Assembly: GCF_024199925.1 (NCBI RefSeq)
Contig: NZ_JANADR010000001.1
Span: 124,001-188,000, forward strand
Source of the DNA: Bradyrhizobium sp. CCGUVB1N3
Lineage (GTDB): Bacteria; Pseudomonadota; Alphaproteobacteria; Rhizobiales; Xanthobacteraceae
Direction of reading: 5' to 3'
Length of the DNA: 64,000 nucleotides
The position numbers and the translations under genes were made by a program. Positions 53,552 through 62,591 of the stretch are shown here, piece by piece. The notes below the pieces were generated by a model. It was not told where the DNA came from. It saw only the letters and a program-made list of their open reading frames with translations, and ran no database searches. Position 1 is the stretch's first letter; each line of letters begins with the position of its first letter.

Positions 53552-55054
53552 TCAGGAGCTGGGGCCCGGCAGGCGTGAAACCAGGCTGAGGCCGACGTCC
53601 ATCGCCTCCAATTGAAAGTGTGGACGAAGAAAAAATCGCGCGTTGTAATATCCCGGGTTCTCCTCGTTTGCTATGACCTCAACCTTCGCAGCGGCCAGCG
53701 GCTTGCGCGCTTTCTGAGCTTCTGACGACAGGGCTGGGTTGGCATCAACGTACTCGTTGATCCAGGTCTGCAGCCAGACCGTCAGCTCATCCTTCTCCTT
53801 CATGGATCCGATCTTGTCGCGAACCATGCACTTCAGATAGTGCGCAAAGCGAGACACTGCGAACATGTAGGGCAGACGTGACGACAGGTTGTCGGACGCG
53901 GTTGCATCCACGCCCTTTTCGCCGAAATATTTCTTCGGCTTGTAGAGCGACTGGGCGCCGATGAAGGCGGCCTTGTCGGTGTTCTTGCGATGGATCAGCG
54001 GGATGAGGCCCGCCTTTGCAAGTTCGTGCTCGCGACGATCGCTGATGGCGATCTCGGTGGGGCATTTCAGGTCGACGCCACCGTCGTCGGTAGGGAATGT
54101 GTGCGTCGGCAGGTTGATGACCTCGCCGCCGGACTGCACACCGCGGATGCGAGTGCACCAGCCAAACTCCTTGAAGGCGCGGTTGACGTTGACTGCCATC
54201 GCATAAGCGGCGTTGATCCAGCCGTATTTGTCGCCGGTATGCCCGTCGGTCTCCTCCTCGAAGGCGAACTCTTCGACGGGCTCCGACTTCGCGCCATAAG
54301 GGAGGCGACCCAGCGCACGCGGCATGCACAGGCCGAGATAGCGTGAGTCGTCCTGATCGCGCAGTCCCTTCCATGCGGCATATTCCGGCGTGTCGAACAC
54401 CTTGCCGATGTCGCGAGGGTTGGACAGTTCGGTCCACGAATCCATTCCCATCAGCGTAGGCTCGGCGCCGCTGAAGAAGGGGGCGTGTGCGGCGCCGGCG
54501 ATCTTGCTGAGATCGCGCAGTAACTGCACGTCGGTGGGGAGGTGGCTAAAGTAGTAGTCGCCGATCAGGCAGCCGAACGGCTCGCCGCCCAACTGGCCGA
54601 ATTCGTACTCGTAGATCTGCTTGAACAGCGGGCTCTGGTCCCAGCGCGCATCGGGGTAAAGCCGCAGATTGCGATACAGCTCGTTCTTGGAGACGTTCAT
54701 CACCCGGATCTTTAGGTTGGCGTCGGTCTCGGAATTGAAGACGAGGTAGTGGAGACCGCGCCAGGCACTTTCGATTGCCTGGAACTCGGGTGTGTGAAGG
54801 ATCTCGTTCATCTGCGCGGTCAGCTTTTGGTCGATCCGCGCGATCATCTCCTCGATGGTGTCGAGCACGTCCGACTTGATGACGCTCGTGTCCTTCAACG
54901 CTTCTTGAACCAGCGTGGATACCGCGTTCTCGACCTCGGTCGCTGCGCGTTCAGTGCGCGGCTTGAAGCTTTGTTTCAGCAGAGCTGAAAACTCGTCGGC
55001 CTCGACGGTCCTGACCTGGGTGGTGGTCTCCTTATGGGCGGCTTCTTTTGCCAT
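53552..55054 (-). CDS. tssC: T6SS sheath large subunit TssC
   Basis: 500 residues, VipB/ImpC family. Conserved parts: IQAIESAWRGLHYLV-like FQAIESAWRGLHYLVFNSETD, EFGQLGGEPFGCLIGDYYF, and the C-terminal FLRPHFQLEAMDVGLSLVSRLP. TssC forms the contractile sheath with TssB. ATG 55054 is preferred because AAGGGAAGGA is well placed, whereas ATG 55063 lies directly on it. It lies 17 bases after tssB. Confidence 0.95.
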   Translation of the reverse strand: MAKEAAHKETTTQVRTVEADEFSALLKQSFKPRTERAATEVENAVSTLVQEALKDTSVIKSDVLDTIEEMIARIDQKLTAQMNEILHTPEFQAIESAWRGLHYLVFNSETDANLKIRVMNVSKNELYRNLRLYPDARWDQSPLFKQIYEYEFGQLGGEPFGCLIGDYYFSHLPTDVQLLRDLSKIAGAAHAPFFSGAEPTLMGMDSWTELSNPRDIGKVFDTPEYAAWKGLRDQDDSRYLGLCMPRALGRLPYGAKSEPVEEFAFEEETDGHTGDKYGWINAAYAMAVNVNRAFKEFGWCTRIRGVQSGGEVINLPTHTFPTDDGGVDLKCPTEIAISDRREHELAKAGLIPLIHRKNTDKAAFIGAQSLYKPKKYFGEKGVDATASDNLSSRLPYMFAVSRFAHYLKCMVRDKIGSMKEKDELTVWLQTWINEYVDANPALSSEAQKARKPLAAAKVEVIANEENPGYYNARFFLRPHFQLEAMDVGLSLVSRLPGPSS

Positions 55055-55071
55055 GGTCCCCATTCCTTCCC

Positions 55072-55599
55072 TTAGCTCTTGGTGTCGGGTTCGGTAGACT
55101 GGCTCGTCGCGCGCTCCCGCAGCGCAGCCATCAGTTGAGGATCGGCGAGAAGTTTCTTCAGCTGGTCCTCGGCGGCCACCTTGCCATCCATGTAGCGCAG
55201 CAAGTTGGCGAGTTGTTCCCGCGCTTCGAGCAACTTGGCGGTCGCCGGCACCTGGCGGGCGACCGCCACCGGCGTGAAGTCGGCCATCTTGTTGAACCGT
55301 AGGTTGACGGAGAGTTTTTCGTCGGATCCATCGCTGAGACGATTGGCGACGCGCGCGGTCACGCCGGGCTGAATTGCCGCCATGCGGTTGTCGAAATTGT
55401 CCATGTCGAACTCGAGAAACTTGCGTTCCTCGACCTTCGTCTTCTCGACGCCGGGGTTGTTGCCCGAGAGATCAGAGAGGACACCCATCACGAACGGAAG
55501 TTCGATCAGCCTTTCGGCGTCGTAAGGATCTTCGTACGTGATGTGCACGCGCGGTGCGCGGTTTCGCCGAATGAATTTTTGACCGCTGTCCGTAGCCAT
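55072..55599 (-). CDS. tssB: T6SS sheath small subunit TssB
   Basis: 175 residues, VipA/ImpB family: KFIRRNRAPRVHITYEDPYDAERLIELPFVMGVLSDLSGNN and FLEFDMDNFDNRMAAIQPGVTARVANRL are hallmark stretches. It partners TssC in the sheath and presents the ClpV-binding N-terminal region. ATG 55599 with GAGAGGGAA upstream. The 122 bases between it and tssA have no gene and no clear signal. Confidence 0.95.
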   Translation of the reverse strand: MATDSGQKFIRRNRAPRVHITYEDPYDAERLIELPFVMGVLSDLSGNNPGVEKTKVEERKFLEFDMDNFDNRMAAIQPGVTARVANRLSDGSDEKLSVNLRFNKMADFTPVAVARQVPATAKLLEAREQLANLLRYMDGKVAAEDQLKKLLADPQLMAALRERATSQSTEPDTKS

Positions 55600-55721
55600 G
55601 GTTCCCTCTCTACGAAATCGCTTTGGAAGCTGATTGCGCGACGCAGGGTGACAAGGCGCCTCAGCTCACAGTCGGCAAAGCTTCCTTATGTCCAGTTAGT
55701 CCCCCCGAGCGAAACGCGGGT

Positions 55722-57035
55722 TCAATGCGATTTGTCGATTGTCTTGAGGGCGCCCTCGGGGAGGACATCATTCAACAGGCTAAGGAAGTCTCGCTGCGCG
55801 AGATCGCGCGCGCGATCGACCAAAAACGGGATCGGGCTGGACGGTTCGGCGGTTCGGAAAAACGACGCTACCTTCCCCAGCAGGCTCAAAGCCTGCGCCC
55901 TATTTTCTATCGAAAAAACAATATCTTGCACGTCGCTCTCGATCGTGGATGAAGGCGAGGTGGCAAGCTCAGCCATCCGTTCGATCGGCAGGTCGAAGAC
56001 CTTGTCACGTCCGATGTTGATAGCAGCGCTCTCCACGTGGGAGGGCACCAGCATCCGCATCACCTCGATGAACGATTTGCCGACCATCTCCTGCGCCTGA
56101 CGCACCAGCAACAGCGCCGGGTTGGATGGTTCCATTCGAGCAAAATAGTCGGCCGCCGCAGCGAGTGCTGCGGAGGCCTGCGCCGACGAGGCCAGAGCGC
56201 CGGTCGTGTCCAGCGGCACTTGTGCTTCGACGGAAGCGGCATCTTCCCCAGCTGCTGCGATCGCGGCCGGATCACGCGCCGTGACGAGACCCGCGAGCCA
56301 GGCAGCCATGCCGTTTACGAGGCCGGAGAGCCTGTCGAGGCTGACGGGTTGCCCCGAGTTCAACTTTTCGTGCCAAGCCGCCTTCATGCCGGCGACTTCA
56401 GCAGCAACCGCGGAGCACCGCGCGCTGGCGGCCTTGAGAGTGTCGAGGTCCGTCTCGCCGACGATACGCTCGATGGTCGCGAGATCGGGTCCGTCGACGT
56501 CGGCATCACCGGCGGGAATTTCGCCCTTGGCAATCTGATAGGCACGGTAGTGGAGGCTACCGTGCCTGCGGTTCTCGATCAGAGGAAGGAATTGGAGCGG
56601 GTTGATCACGGTCGGAAACACGTCGATCGCTTCGACCGTGACGGCGCGAAGGGCATAGTCGCCGTCCTCGCCCCGCGGATGCACCGCTTCCCACTGTTCA
56701 CGCAGCAGCAGGTTGGTTGCCTTCAGGCAGCTGAGAAAGCCATCGAGATCGCGGTTGAGGATGGAAAACTTGGCCAGCAGCATGTTCAGACGCAGATCGC
56801 GGGTACGCGCCAGAAGGGGCTGGGCGGCAGCAAACTGGCCGGCAAAATCGACCGCTTTCGGATCGAACCGTCCGCGCTCTCCGTTGGCATTGACGACTTC
56901 GAAGAACGACATCGGCAGCAGGGATTCCGCACCTGCGAAGAAGTTGAGATACTGGACGTCTCCGATGGCATCGAGATCCGGCCCGCAGGGATCGTCGGCG
57001 GCTATGGGCTGCGTCAGGGAGGCGACATCAAGCAT
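55722..57035 (-). CDS. tssA: T6SS assembly protein TssA (ImpA N-terminal domain)
   Basis: 437 residues. The ImpA_N domain is seen as LTQPIAADDPCGPDLDAIGDVQYLNFF at the start and LQFLPLIENRR; the C-terminus has the conserved PSNPALLLVRQAQEMVGKSFIEVMRMLVP and a second similar stretch PSSPIPFLVDRARDLAQRDFLSLLNDVLP, so that motif appears twice. TssA primes tail sheath polymerisation. It is the first gene of the leftward T6SS operon, starting at the divergent control region 57036-57381. Confidence 0.92.
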   Translation of the reverse strand: MLDVASLTQPIAADDPCGPDLDAIGDVQYLNFFAGAESLLPMSFFEVVNANGERGRFDPKAVDFAGQFAAAQPLLARTRDLRLNMLLAKFSILNRDLDGFLSCLKATNLLLREQWEAVHPRGEDGDYALRAVTVEAIDVFPTVINPLQFLPLIENRRHGSLHYRAYQIAKGEIPAGDADVDGPDLATIERIVGETDLDTLKAASARCSAVAAEVAGMKAAWHEKLNSGQPVSLDRLSGLVNGMAAWLAGLVTARDPAAIAAAGEDAASVEAQVPLDTTGALASSAQASAALAAAADYFARMEPSNPALLLVRQAQEMVGKSFIEVMRMLVPSHVESAAINIGRDKVFDLPIERMAELATSPSSTIESDVQDIVFSIENRAQALSLLGKVASFFRTAEPSSPIPFLVDRARDLAQRDFLSLLNDVLPEGALKTIDKSH

Positions 57036-57381
57036 GCGAGGATCGTCCTCTGCTCGGCCATGGCCCCTCTACCGATCCCGTGACATCTGGCGGATCACGC
57101 AGGGGGGATCATGATCCCATTCCCTTATGGGTTAGATGCCTGCTGGTCTCGGTTCATTCCCGGCGATCATGACATTTTCGCGTGAACCGGCAAGCTCTTG
57201 GAGCCGACTACTTGAGGGCCGGGGTGGTTCTTTGGACGGCCGCTGTGGCGCGTCAGGAGGCCCGGCCCGGGGCGGACTTGCCGGCACTGCCAGTGGTGGG
57301 CAGGATTCCGTGGTTCTTGCACGACGCCTGATCTGCTCTTTGCAGCCGATCATGTGGTTAGCCAGGGAGTTTAACGCCCAC
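57036..57381. other. Divergent T6SS control region between tssA and vgrG
   Basis: 346 bases without a convincing gene. The frame of vgrG stays open through most of it, but the encoded residues have no family similarity. It holds the palindrome at 57105-57118. I looked for a sigma-54 promoter (GG-N10-GC) and found no convincing match, and no clear -10/-35 pair. Confidence 0.6.
57105..57118. promoter_or_regulatory. 14-bp palindrome in the T6SS divergent region
   Basis: GGGATCATGATCCC is a perfect palindrome 70 bases upstream of the tssA start and 264 bases before vgrG. Candidate operator for a regulator not encoded in the window. Confidence 0.4.
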
Positions 57382-59250
57382 ATGGGCCAGCTTACCCAGG
57401 ATACCCGCCTCTGCGAACTCAAGACACCTCTCGGCAAGGACGTTCTGGTTTTTGTCGGATTCGAGGGCTCGGAAGGTCTCAGCGAACTGTTCGAATATCG
57501 CATCGAGTGTCTCAGCGAAGATGCCGATCTCGACTTCGACCGTGCAATCGGCCAGCAGTGCACGCTGACGATAAAGCTGCATGAAAAGGAGCGCGAGTTC
57601 AGCGGCGTTCTGACGGAAGCCCAGTGGCTCGGGGTGAAGAACGACTATTTCAGCTACCGCATCGTCCTGAGGCCTTGGTTGTGGCTGTTGTCGCGCACCA
57701 CCGATTGCCGGATCTTTCAGGACAAGAAAGCACCCGACATCATCAAGGAGGTCTTCGACGAACGCGGTTTCACCGACTATGAATCCAAGCTGACCGAAGA
57801 GGGCTCCTGTCCGAAGCTCGAATATTGCGTTCAGTACCGCGAGACCGACCTGAACTTTGTTTGTCGGCTGATGGAGCTGCACGGCATCTACTATTTCTTC
57901 AAGCACGAGGGCGGCAAGCACACACTGGTGCTGGCGGACTCCAAATCGTCGCATCGCCCGATCAACGGTCTTGCCACGATTCCCTACATCCCGCTGACGG
58001 GAGCCGACCGACGTGGCGAGCAGCACATCTACGAATGGGTCTCGGAGCGCCGGTTTCGAACCGGGAAGATCGAGCTCAACGATTACAACTATCAGAAGCC
58101 CAACGCGCAGATGATCAGCGACGCCAAGGGCTCCGAGCATTACACCCGGTCGGAGATGGAGTTTTACGACTACCCCGGCAAGTTCAAGGAAAAATCCGAC
58201 GGCGAACGCTACGCGAAAATCCAGCTCCAGGCCGAGCAGGCGATGGATCGGCGGCGCCGCGGCAACGGCGACGCCGTCAACCTGTTCCCCGGTGGGCTGA
58301 CGAAGCTCGAAAAGCACTCCAAGGACTCGCAGAACGTTGAATATCTCGTGGCGCGAGCCACCCATTCGTTCTCGATCGAATCCTATCGCACCGGCGGTCC
58401 CAGCGACGCCGGGCAACACGTCTATTTCGGTAGCTACGAGTTCCTGCCGAGCGATCGGCCGTTTCGAGCGCCGATGATGACGCCGAAGCCAAGGATCAAC
58501 GGCATCCAGACGGCCAAGGTGGTGACCAAAGACGACAATTCGAGCGAGGAAATCGACGTCGAATCGCTTGGCGAAATTTATGTCCGCTTTTTCTGGGATC
58601 GGAAGAAGAAGCGGTCGTGCCGGTTGCGCGTGGCCCAGGTCTGGTCTGGCAAGCGCTGGGGCGGTCAGATCATTCCGCGCGTCGGACAGGAAGTGGTCGT
58701 CGAATTCCTGGAAGGGGATCCGGACCGGCCCCTGGTGATCGGCACCGTGTACAACGACGAGTACAAGCTGCCCTACGATCTGCCATCGAAGAAGACGATT
58801 GCGGGATTGAAGTCGGACTCCACCAAGGGTGGCGGCGGCTTCAACGAGTGGAACTTCGAGGACAAGAAAGGATCCGAGAAGATCACGGTGCATGCCGAGA
58901 AGGACCACGACGTGACGGTACGCGACACCGAGACACGGACCATCGGCGAAGCTGCATTCGGCGGGGACACCCGCAAGACCACGCTCAAGAACGGCAATGA
59001 CAAGCTCGATATCGAATTGGGCGGGCAGCACGTCACGCTGGCCATGGACCAGTCTGTCGATGCAGGCATCAGCATCACGCTTACGGCCAATGCCAACATC
59101 ACCCTGCAAGTTGGTCCTAGCCAGATTATCCTGACCCCGGCGGGCATCGTGATCAACGCGCCGACGATCGCCATGACTGCGCAAGCCGCCATGGCGCTTG
59201 CAGCCGGTGGTCCGCTTGCCGCCCACGGCACTCCAACCCTTGTCGGTTGA
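57382..59250 (+). CDS. vgrG: T6SS spike protein VgrG (TssI)
   Basis: 622 residues from ATG 57382 (AGGGAG upstream). gp27-like N-terminal part (FEYRIECLSEDADLDFDRAIGQQCTLTI; YCVQYRETDLNFVCRLMELHGIYYFFKHE), gp5 OB-fold (VRFFWDRKKKRSCRLRVAQVWSGKRWGGQIIPRVGQEVVVEFLEGDPDRPLVIGTVYN), then a short beta-helix. VgrG trimers cap the Hcp tube and carry effectors. The C-terminus ends soon after the beta-helix, without an effector domain. The frame upstream to 57136 lacks family similarity. Its stop lies 5 bases before the start of the next gene. Confidence 0.95.
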   Translation: MGQLTQDTRLCELKTPLGKDVLVFVGFEGSEGLSELFEYRIECLSEDADLDFDRAIGQQCTLTIKLHEKEREFSGVLTEAQWLGVKNDYFSYRIVLRPWLWLLSRTTDCRIFQDKKAPDIIKEVFDERGFTDYESKLTEEGSCPKLEYCVQYRETDLNFVCRLMELHGIYYFFKHEGGKHTLVLADSKSSHRPINGLATIPYIPLTGADRRGEQHIYEWVSERRFRTGKIELNDYNYQKPNAQMISDAKGSEHYTRSEMEFYDYPGKFKEKSDGERYAKIQLQAEQAMDRRRRGNGDAVNLFPGGLTKLEKHSKDSQNVEYLVARATHSFSIESYRTGGPSDAGQHVYFGSYEFLPSDRPFRAPMMTPKPRINGIQTAKVVTKDDNSSEEIDVESLGEIYVRFFWDRKKKRSCRLRVAQVWSGKRWGGQIIPRVGQEVVVEFLEGDPDRPLVIGTVYNDEYKLPYDLPSKKTIAGLKSDSTKGGGGFNEWNFEDKKGSEKITVHAEKDHDVTVRDTETRTIGEAAFGGDTRKTTLKNGNDKLDIELGGQHVTLAMDQSVDAGISITLTANANITLQVGPSQIILTPAGIVINAPTIAMTAQAAMALAAGGPLAAHGTPTLVG

Positions 59251-59255
59251 CGGTC

Positions 59256-59831
59256 ATGGGTCAGGTTCGGTTCCGCACGGTTCAGGATCTGCTTCAAGCC
59301 TATCCCATGGCGCGCTATGATGTTGGCAAGGCCGACGCCGACAAGCCTTCGCTGGATTTCCTTCAGGAGGCCGCGGATGCGCGCAACTGGCATCAGGCCG
59401 TATCTTTCTGCGCCTATCTGCTGCCCAGGCGCGTGGCCGTTGCCTGGGGATGTCGCTCGTTGCGACGGATGTTCGATCACTTCGACGCCAACGATGCCAG
59501 GTCGCTGAACTACGTGGAGACCTGGGTTCGGCAACCGGACGAGCAATCCCGGAACAAGGCGCTCGCCGTCGGGAATGCCAACGATCCCGAGCAGCCGGCG
59601 ACATGGCTGGCGCTGGCGGCCGGCTGGTCCGGCGGAAGCGTGGTTCCCGCGGAATTTCCGCCGGTCGAAGCCAAGCCCGATCAAGCCGCACGGGCGGTAC
59701 GTGCAGCCCTATTGATAGGCCTCTGCCGGCTCCCTCGTGACTCCCGTGACCGGATAATGACGGCATGCCTGGAGGATGGTATTCAATTGACACGCGGCGA
59801 ACCGCGCCCTTCACGCGAACGAGAGATGTGA
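59256..59831 (+). CDS. VgrG-linked protein of unknown function (DUF6931-like)
   Basis: 191 residues. The pattern RTVQDLLQAYPMARYD, then ARNWHQAVSFCAYLLPRRVAVAWGCRSLR and WVRQPDEQSRNKA, resembles a family of T6SS-linked proteins that I associate with DUF6931 (from memory). It sits directly between vgrG and tagH, with start and stop overlapping or touching both neighbours, so it is probably co-translated with vgrG. A role as an effector adaptor or chaperone for VgrG cargo is possible but unproven. ATG 59256 is chosen; TTG 59247 overlaps the vgrG stop. Confidence 0.75.
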   Translation: MGQVRFRTVQDLLQAYPMARYDVGKADADKPSLDFLQEAADARNWHQAVSFCAYLLPRRVAVAWGCRSLRRMFDHFDANDARSLNYVETWVRQPDEQSRNKALAVGNANDPEQPATWLALAAGWSGGSVVPAEFPPVEAKPDQAARAVRAALLIGLCRLPRDSRDRIMTACLEDGIQLTRGEPRPSREREM

Positions 59832-61204
59832 TGGTGCTTCGCTTTGATATCGAGAACGAACCGAACCTTCCGGACGGCGGCCCTGTGTCATTTTCGGTCA
59901 CCGGCAGGCGTTCGGTCGATATTGGCCGGGACCGTCACCTCGACTGGACGTTGCCAGATCCGGCGCGGATGATTTCGGGAAAGCATTGCGAGGTGCACTT
60001 TCGCGACGGCGGCTACTGGCTGCACGACGTCTCGACCAACGGCACCTTTCTCAATGGCGCCGATCAGCGCATGCGGGGGCCGCACCGGCTGCGCGACGGC
60101 GATCGGCTCACCATAGGCCACTACATCGTCGCGGTTTCGCTGGAGGATGAGGCTGGCGGGCGTGCCCCAAACCATGATGCGCAACTGCACGCACCCGTCG
60201 TCCAGCAGCATGCGAACTACCAGGAGCTTTGGGCGGCCGACCGCGACGTGCCGCCGCCGATCGATCCGCAGCAGTTGAAGAAGCCTCGCGAGGCTGCGCG
60301 ACCCGTCAATCCGGAGTTTCTGGATTGGGCGGCGAGCGTCCCGGCGGCGGGTGTGGATCCTGTTCGACGTTCACCGCCGATGCCTCCATACCAGCCGTCC
60401 GCACAGGACGACATAAGCTGGGCAGCCGGTGCGGTCGCCGCGTCCACACAAGTCGAGCCGCCGCCCGCCGTGCCGACCCCGCGCCGGCCATCGGTGTGGA
60501 CCGATGATGAGCCGGCGGCTGCCCGGCCGGCCCCATCGCCACCGCGACCGTACGTCGAGACGCCGCGCCCGGCGCAGGCGGCCGACGAAGGACCTGCCAC
60601 CGCCACGCCAGTCGGCCGTGGCGAGTTCGCGGGGCTGGTGGCACGCGCTGCCGGATTGCCGGACAATTTCTTTGCCAACAAGACCGATCCCGAACTCGCT
60701 GAACAGCTTGGCATCATCTTGCGCATGACGGTGGATAATCTGATGGCGCTGCTGCAGGCGCGAACACAGGCCAAGCAGCTGACTCGCAGCACCAGCCAGA
60801 CGACCATCCAGGCAATTGAGAACAATCCGCTGAAATTCTCGCCGACTTCCGAAGAGGCGATGCGTATTCTGTTCGGACCGCCAACGCGTAGTTACCTCGA
60901 CGCGCAACGCGCCTTTGCGCAGGGCTTCAGCGACCTCAAATCACATCAGTTGAAGACGTATATGGCGATGCAACATGCTGTCCATGAGCTCATCGCCGGT
61001 ATCGATCCGACACTAATGGCGCGCGAGCTCGAGCTTCAGCGCGGCGCAAGCTCCTGGCTCGGCACGAACAAGAGCAAACTCTGGGACGAATTTCTGACGC
61101 GCTGGAAGGCGCATCTCGGGCGCGACAACAGCGCACCGATCGATACCTTTATGTTGCATTTCTCGGACTATTACGACCGCGCCGACAAGGCTGGGTCAAA
61201 GTGA
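59831..61204 (+). CDS. tagH: T6SS-associated FHA-domain protein TagH
   Basis: 457 residues. N-terminal forkhead-associated domain with GR (32-33), SGKHC (49-53) and STNGTFLNG (68-76), which binds phosphothreonine; a long Pro/Ala-rich linker (about 120-270); and the C-terminal T6SS FHA domain (GEFAGLVARAAGLPDN, then LQRGASSWLGTNKSKLWDEFLTRW). In T6SS it acts in the post-translational threonine phosphorylation control circuit. The ATG overlaps the stop of the preceding gene (TGATG). No kinase or phosphatase partner is in the window. Confidence 0.9.
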   Translation: MVLRFDIENEPNLPDGGPVSFSVTGRRSVDIGRDRHLDWTLPDPARMISGKHCEVHFRDGGYWLHDVSTNGTFLNGADQRMRGPHRLRDGDRLTIGHYIVAVSLEDEAGGRAPNHDAQLHAPVVQQHANYQELWAADRDVPPPIDPQQLKKPREAARPVNPEFLDWAASVPAAGVDPVRRSPPMPPYQPSAQDDISWAAGAVAASTQVEPPPAVPTPRRPSVWTDDEPAAARPAPSPPRPYVETPRPAQAADEGPATATPVGRGEFAGLVARAAGLPDNFFANKTDPELAEQLGIILRMTVDNLMALLQARTQAKQLTRSTSQTTIQAIENNPLKFSPTSEEAMRILFGPPTRSYLDAQRAFAQGFSDLKSHQLKTYMAMQHAVHELIAGIDPTLMARELELQRGASSWLGTNKSKLWDEFLTRWKAHLGRDNSAPIDTFMLHFSDYYDRADKAGSK

Positions 61205-61253
61205 ACTATCGGCGACCACGCGGTCGCCGACAAATTGCTAAGTGGATGCAGGA

Positions 61254-62591
61254 ATGTCTTGGTACAGCAAGGTTTTCTGGTCAGAAGGTCTGTTTCTGCG
61301 ACCGCATCATCTGCAGCAGAACGATCGCTACATCGAACATTTGCTGGAAAAACGCGTTCGCTACACAACGCCATACCCCTGGGGCTTCGCCCAGCTCGAG
61401 ATCGACAAGGATCTCACCGAACAGTGTAAGTTCGCGCTGCGCAACGCGTCCGGCGTCATGCCGGACGGAACGCCGTTCGATATTCCTGCGGACTGCCCGA
61501 TCCCGGAAGCGATCGAGGTGCCGGATTCGGCCGCAGGCCAGATCGTCTGGCTGATGATGCCAGTCGCGGCGCCGAACACCCGCGAGGTCGATGACGACCG
61601 CGCCGACAGTGCCAGTCGTTATGTTCGTAGTTCAGAAACCTTCATCGATTCGACCTCGGCATTGCGCATCGAGGAAGAGATCGACATCGCTTATCCGCGG
61701 TTGTCGTTCGAACTGCGCAAGACGAGCAAGCCGGGATACATGGGCCTCGGCATCGCGCGCATTCTGGAGGTGCGCGACAAGAATATCCTTTTCGACGACC
61801 GGTTCGTGCCGCCGATGCTGGTCTGTGCCGCACATCCGATCATCGAAGGCTGGCTCAATCGTATCATCGGCTGGGTCGATACCAAACTCGACGAGCTGGC
61901 GCGTTATGCGGTCGATCCGTCCTCTGGTGGCGGCTTGCAGAGCGTCGACTATCTGGTGCTGCAAGTGCTGAACCGCACGATTCCCGTGCTGACCCATTTC
62001 CAGCGTTCCGGCAGCGTGCACCCCGAGCGGCTGTACGAGGAGTTGCTGAGGTTCGCGGGTGAACTGGCGACATTTGCCACGGCGGAACGGCGCGCGCGCA
62101 ACTATCCGGCGTACGATCACGACGATCTCGAGAACGTCTTCACTCCCTTGGTGAACGACATCCAGGACTTCTTGAGCGCGCGGCTGGGCCGGCGGGCGAT
62201 CCGCCTCGAGATCATCGAGCGCGCGCAGAACGCGTTCGTGTCGCCGATCCGCGATCGGGCTCTGTTCCGGAATGCGACCTTGGTGCTGGAGGTTGCCGCA
62301 CGGCGGCCACTGGTGGAGATCCAGAACGATTTCCCGCATCTGTTCAAGGTCGGCCCAAACACCAAGATGAGCGAGATCGTGCACGCAAATCTGCCGGGCT
62401 TGACGTTGGTGCATTTGCCGACGCCGCCGCCACACATCCGGGCCATCACGGATCACGTCTATTTCTATCTCGACCGCAAGTCGCCGCTATGGCCCGAGTT
62501 CAGCACGGCGGGCTCGATCGGGATGCACTTCTCCGGCGACTGGCCGGAGCTTGAGCTGTACCTTTGGGCTATCCTGGAAGACAGGCCATGA
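61254..62591 (+). CDS. tssK: T6SS baseplate-membrane linker TssK
   Basis: 445 residues, ImpJ/VasE family. The start MSWYSKVFWSEGLFLRPHHLQQNDRYIEHLLEKR is diagnostic; the C-terminal LFKVGPNTKMSEIVHANLPGLTLVHLPTPPPHIRAI and FYLDRKSPLWPEF follow the family. TssK connects the baseplate to the TssL/TssM membrane complex. ATG 61254 is the start; the frame is open to GTG 61242. It is 49 bases after tagH, and its stop overlaps the tssL start (ATGA). Confidence 0.94.
   Translation: MSWYSKVFWSEGLFLRPHHLQQNDRYIEHLLEKRVRYTTPYPWGFAQLEIDKDLTEQCKFALRNASGVMPDGTPFDIPADCPIPEAIEVPDSAAGQIVWLMMPVAAPNTREVDDDRADSASRYVRSSETFIDSTSALRIEEEIDIAYPRLSFELRKTSKPGYMGLGIARILEVRDKNILFDDRFVPPMLVCAAHPIIEGWLNRIIGWVDTKLDELARYAVDPSSGGGLQSVDYLVLQVLNRTIPVLTHFQRSGSVHPERLYEELLRFAGELATFATAERRARNYPAYDHDDLENVFTPLVNDIQDFLSARLGRRAIRLEIIERAQNAFVSPIRDRALFRNATLVLEVAARRPLVEIQNDFPHLFKVGPNTKMSEIVHANLPGLTLVHLPTPPPHIRAITDHVYFYLDRKSPLWPEFSTAGSIGMHFSGDWPELELYLWAILEDRP

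Noticed and set aside
57036..57381. Sigma-54 promoter for the T6SS operons
   Set aside because: I searched for GG-N10-GC with the TGGCAC/TTGC context and found no convincing match on either strand.
57358..59226. 622-codon open frame on the minus strand opposite vgrG
   Set aside because: Same length range as vgrG but no recognisable motif; vgrG is certain on the other strand.
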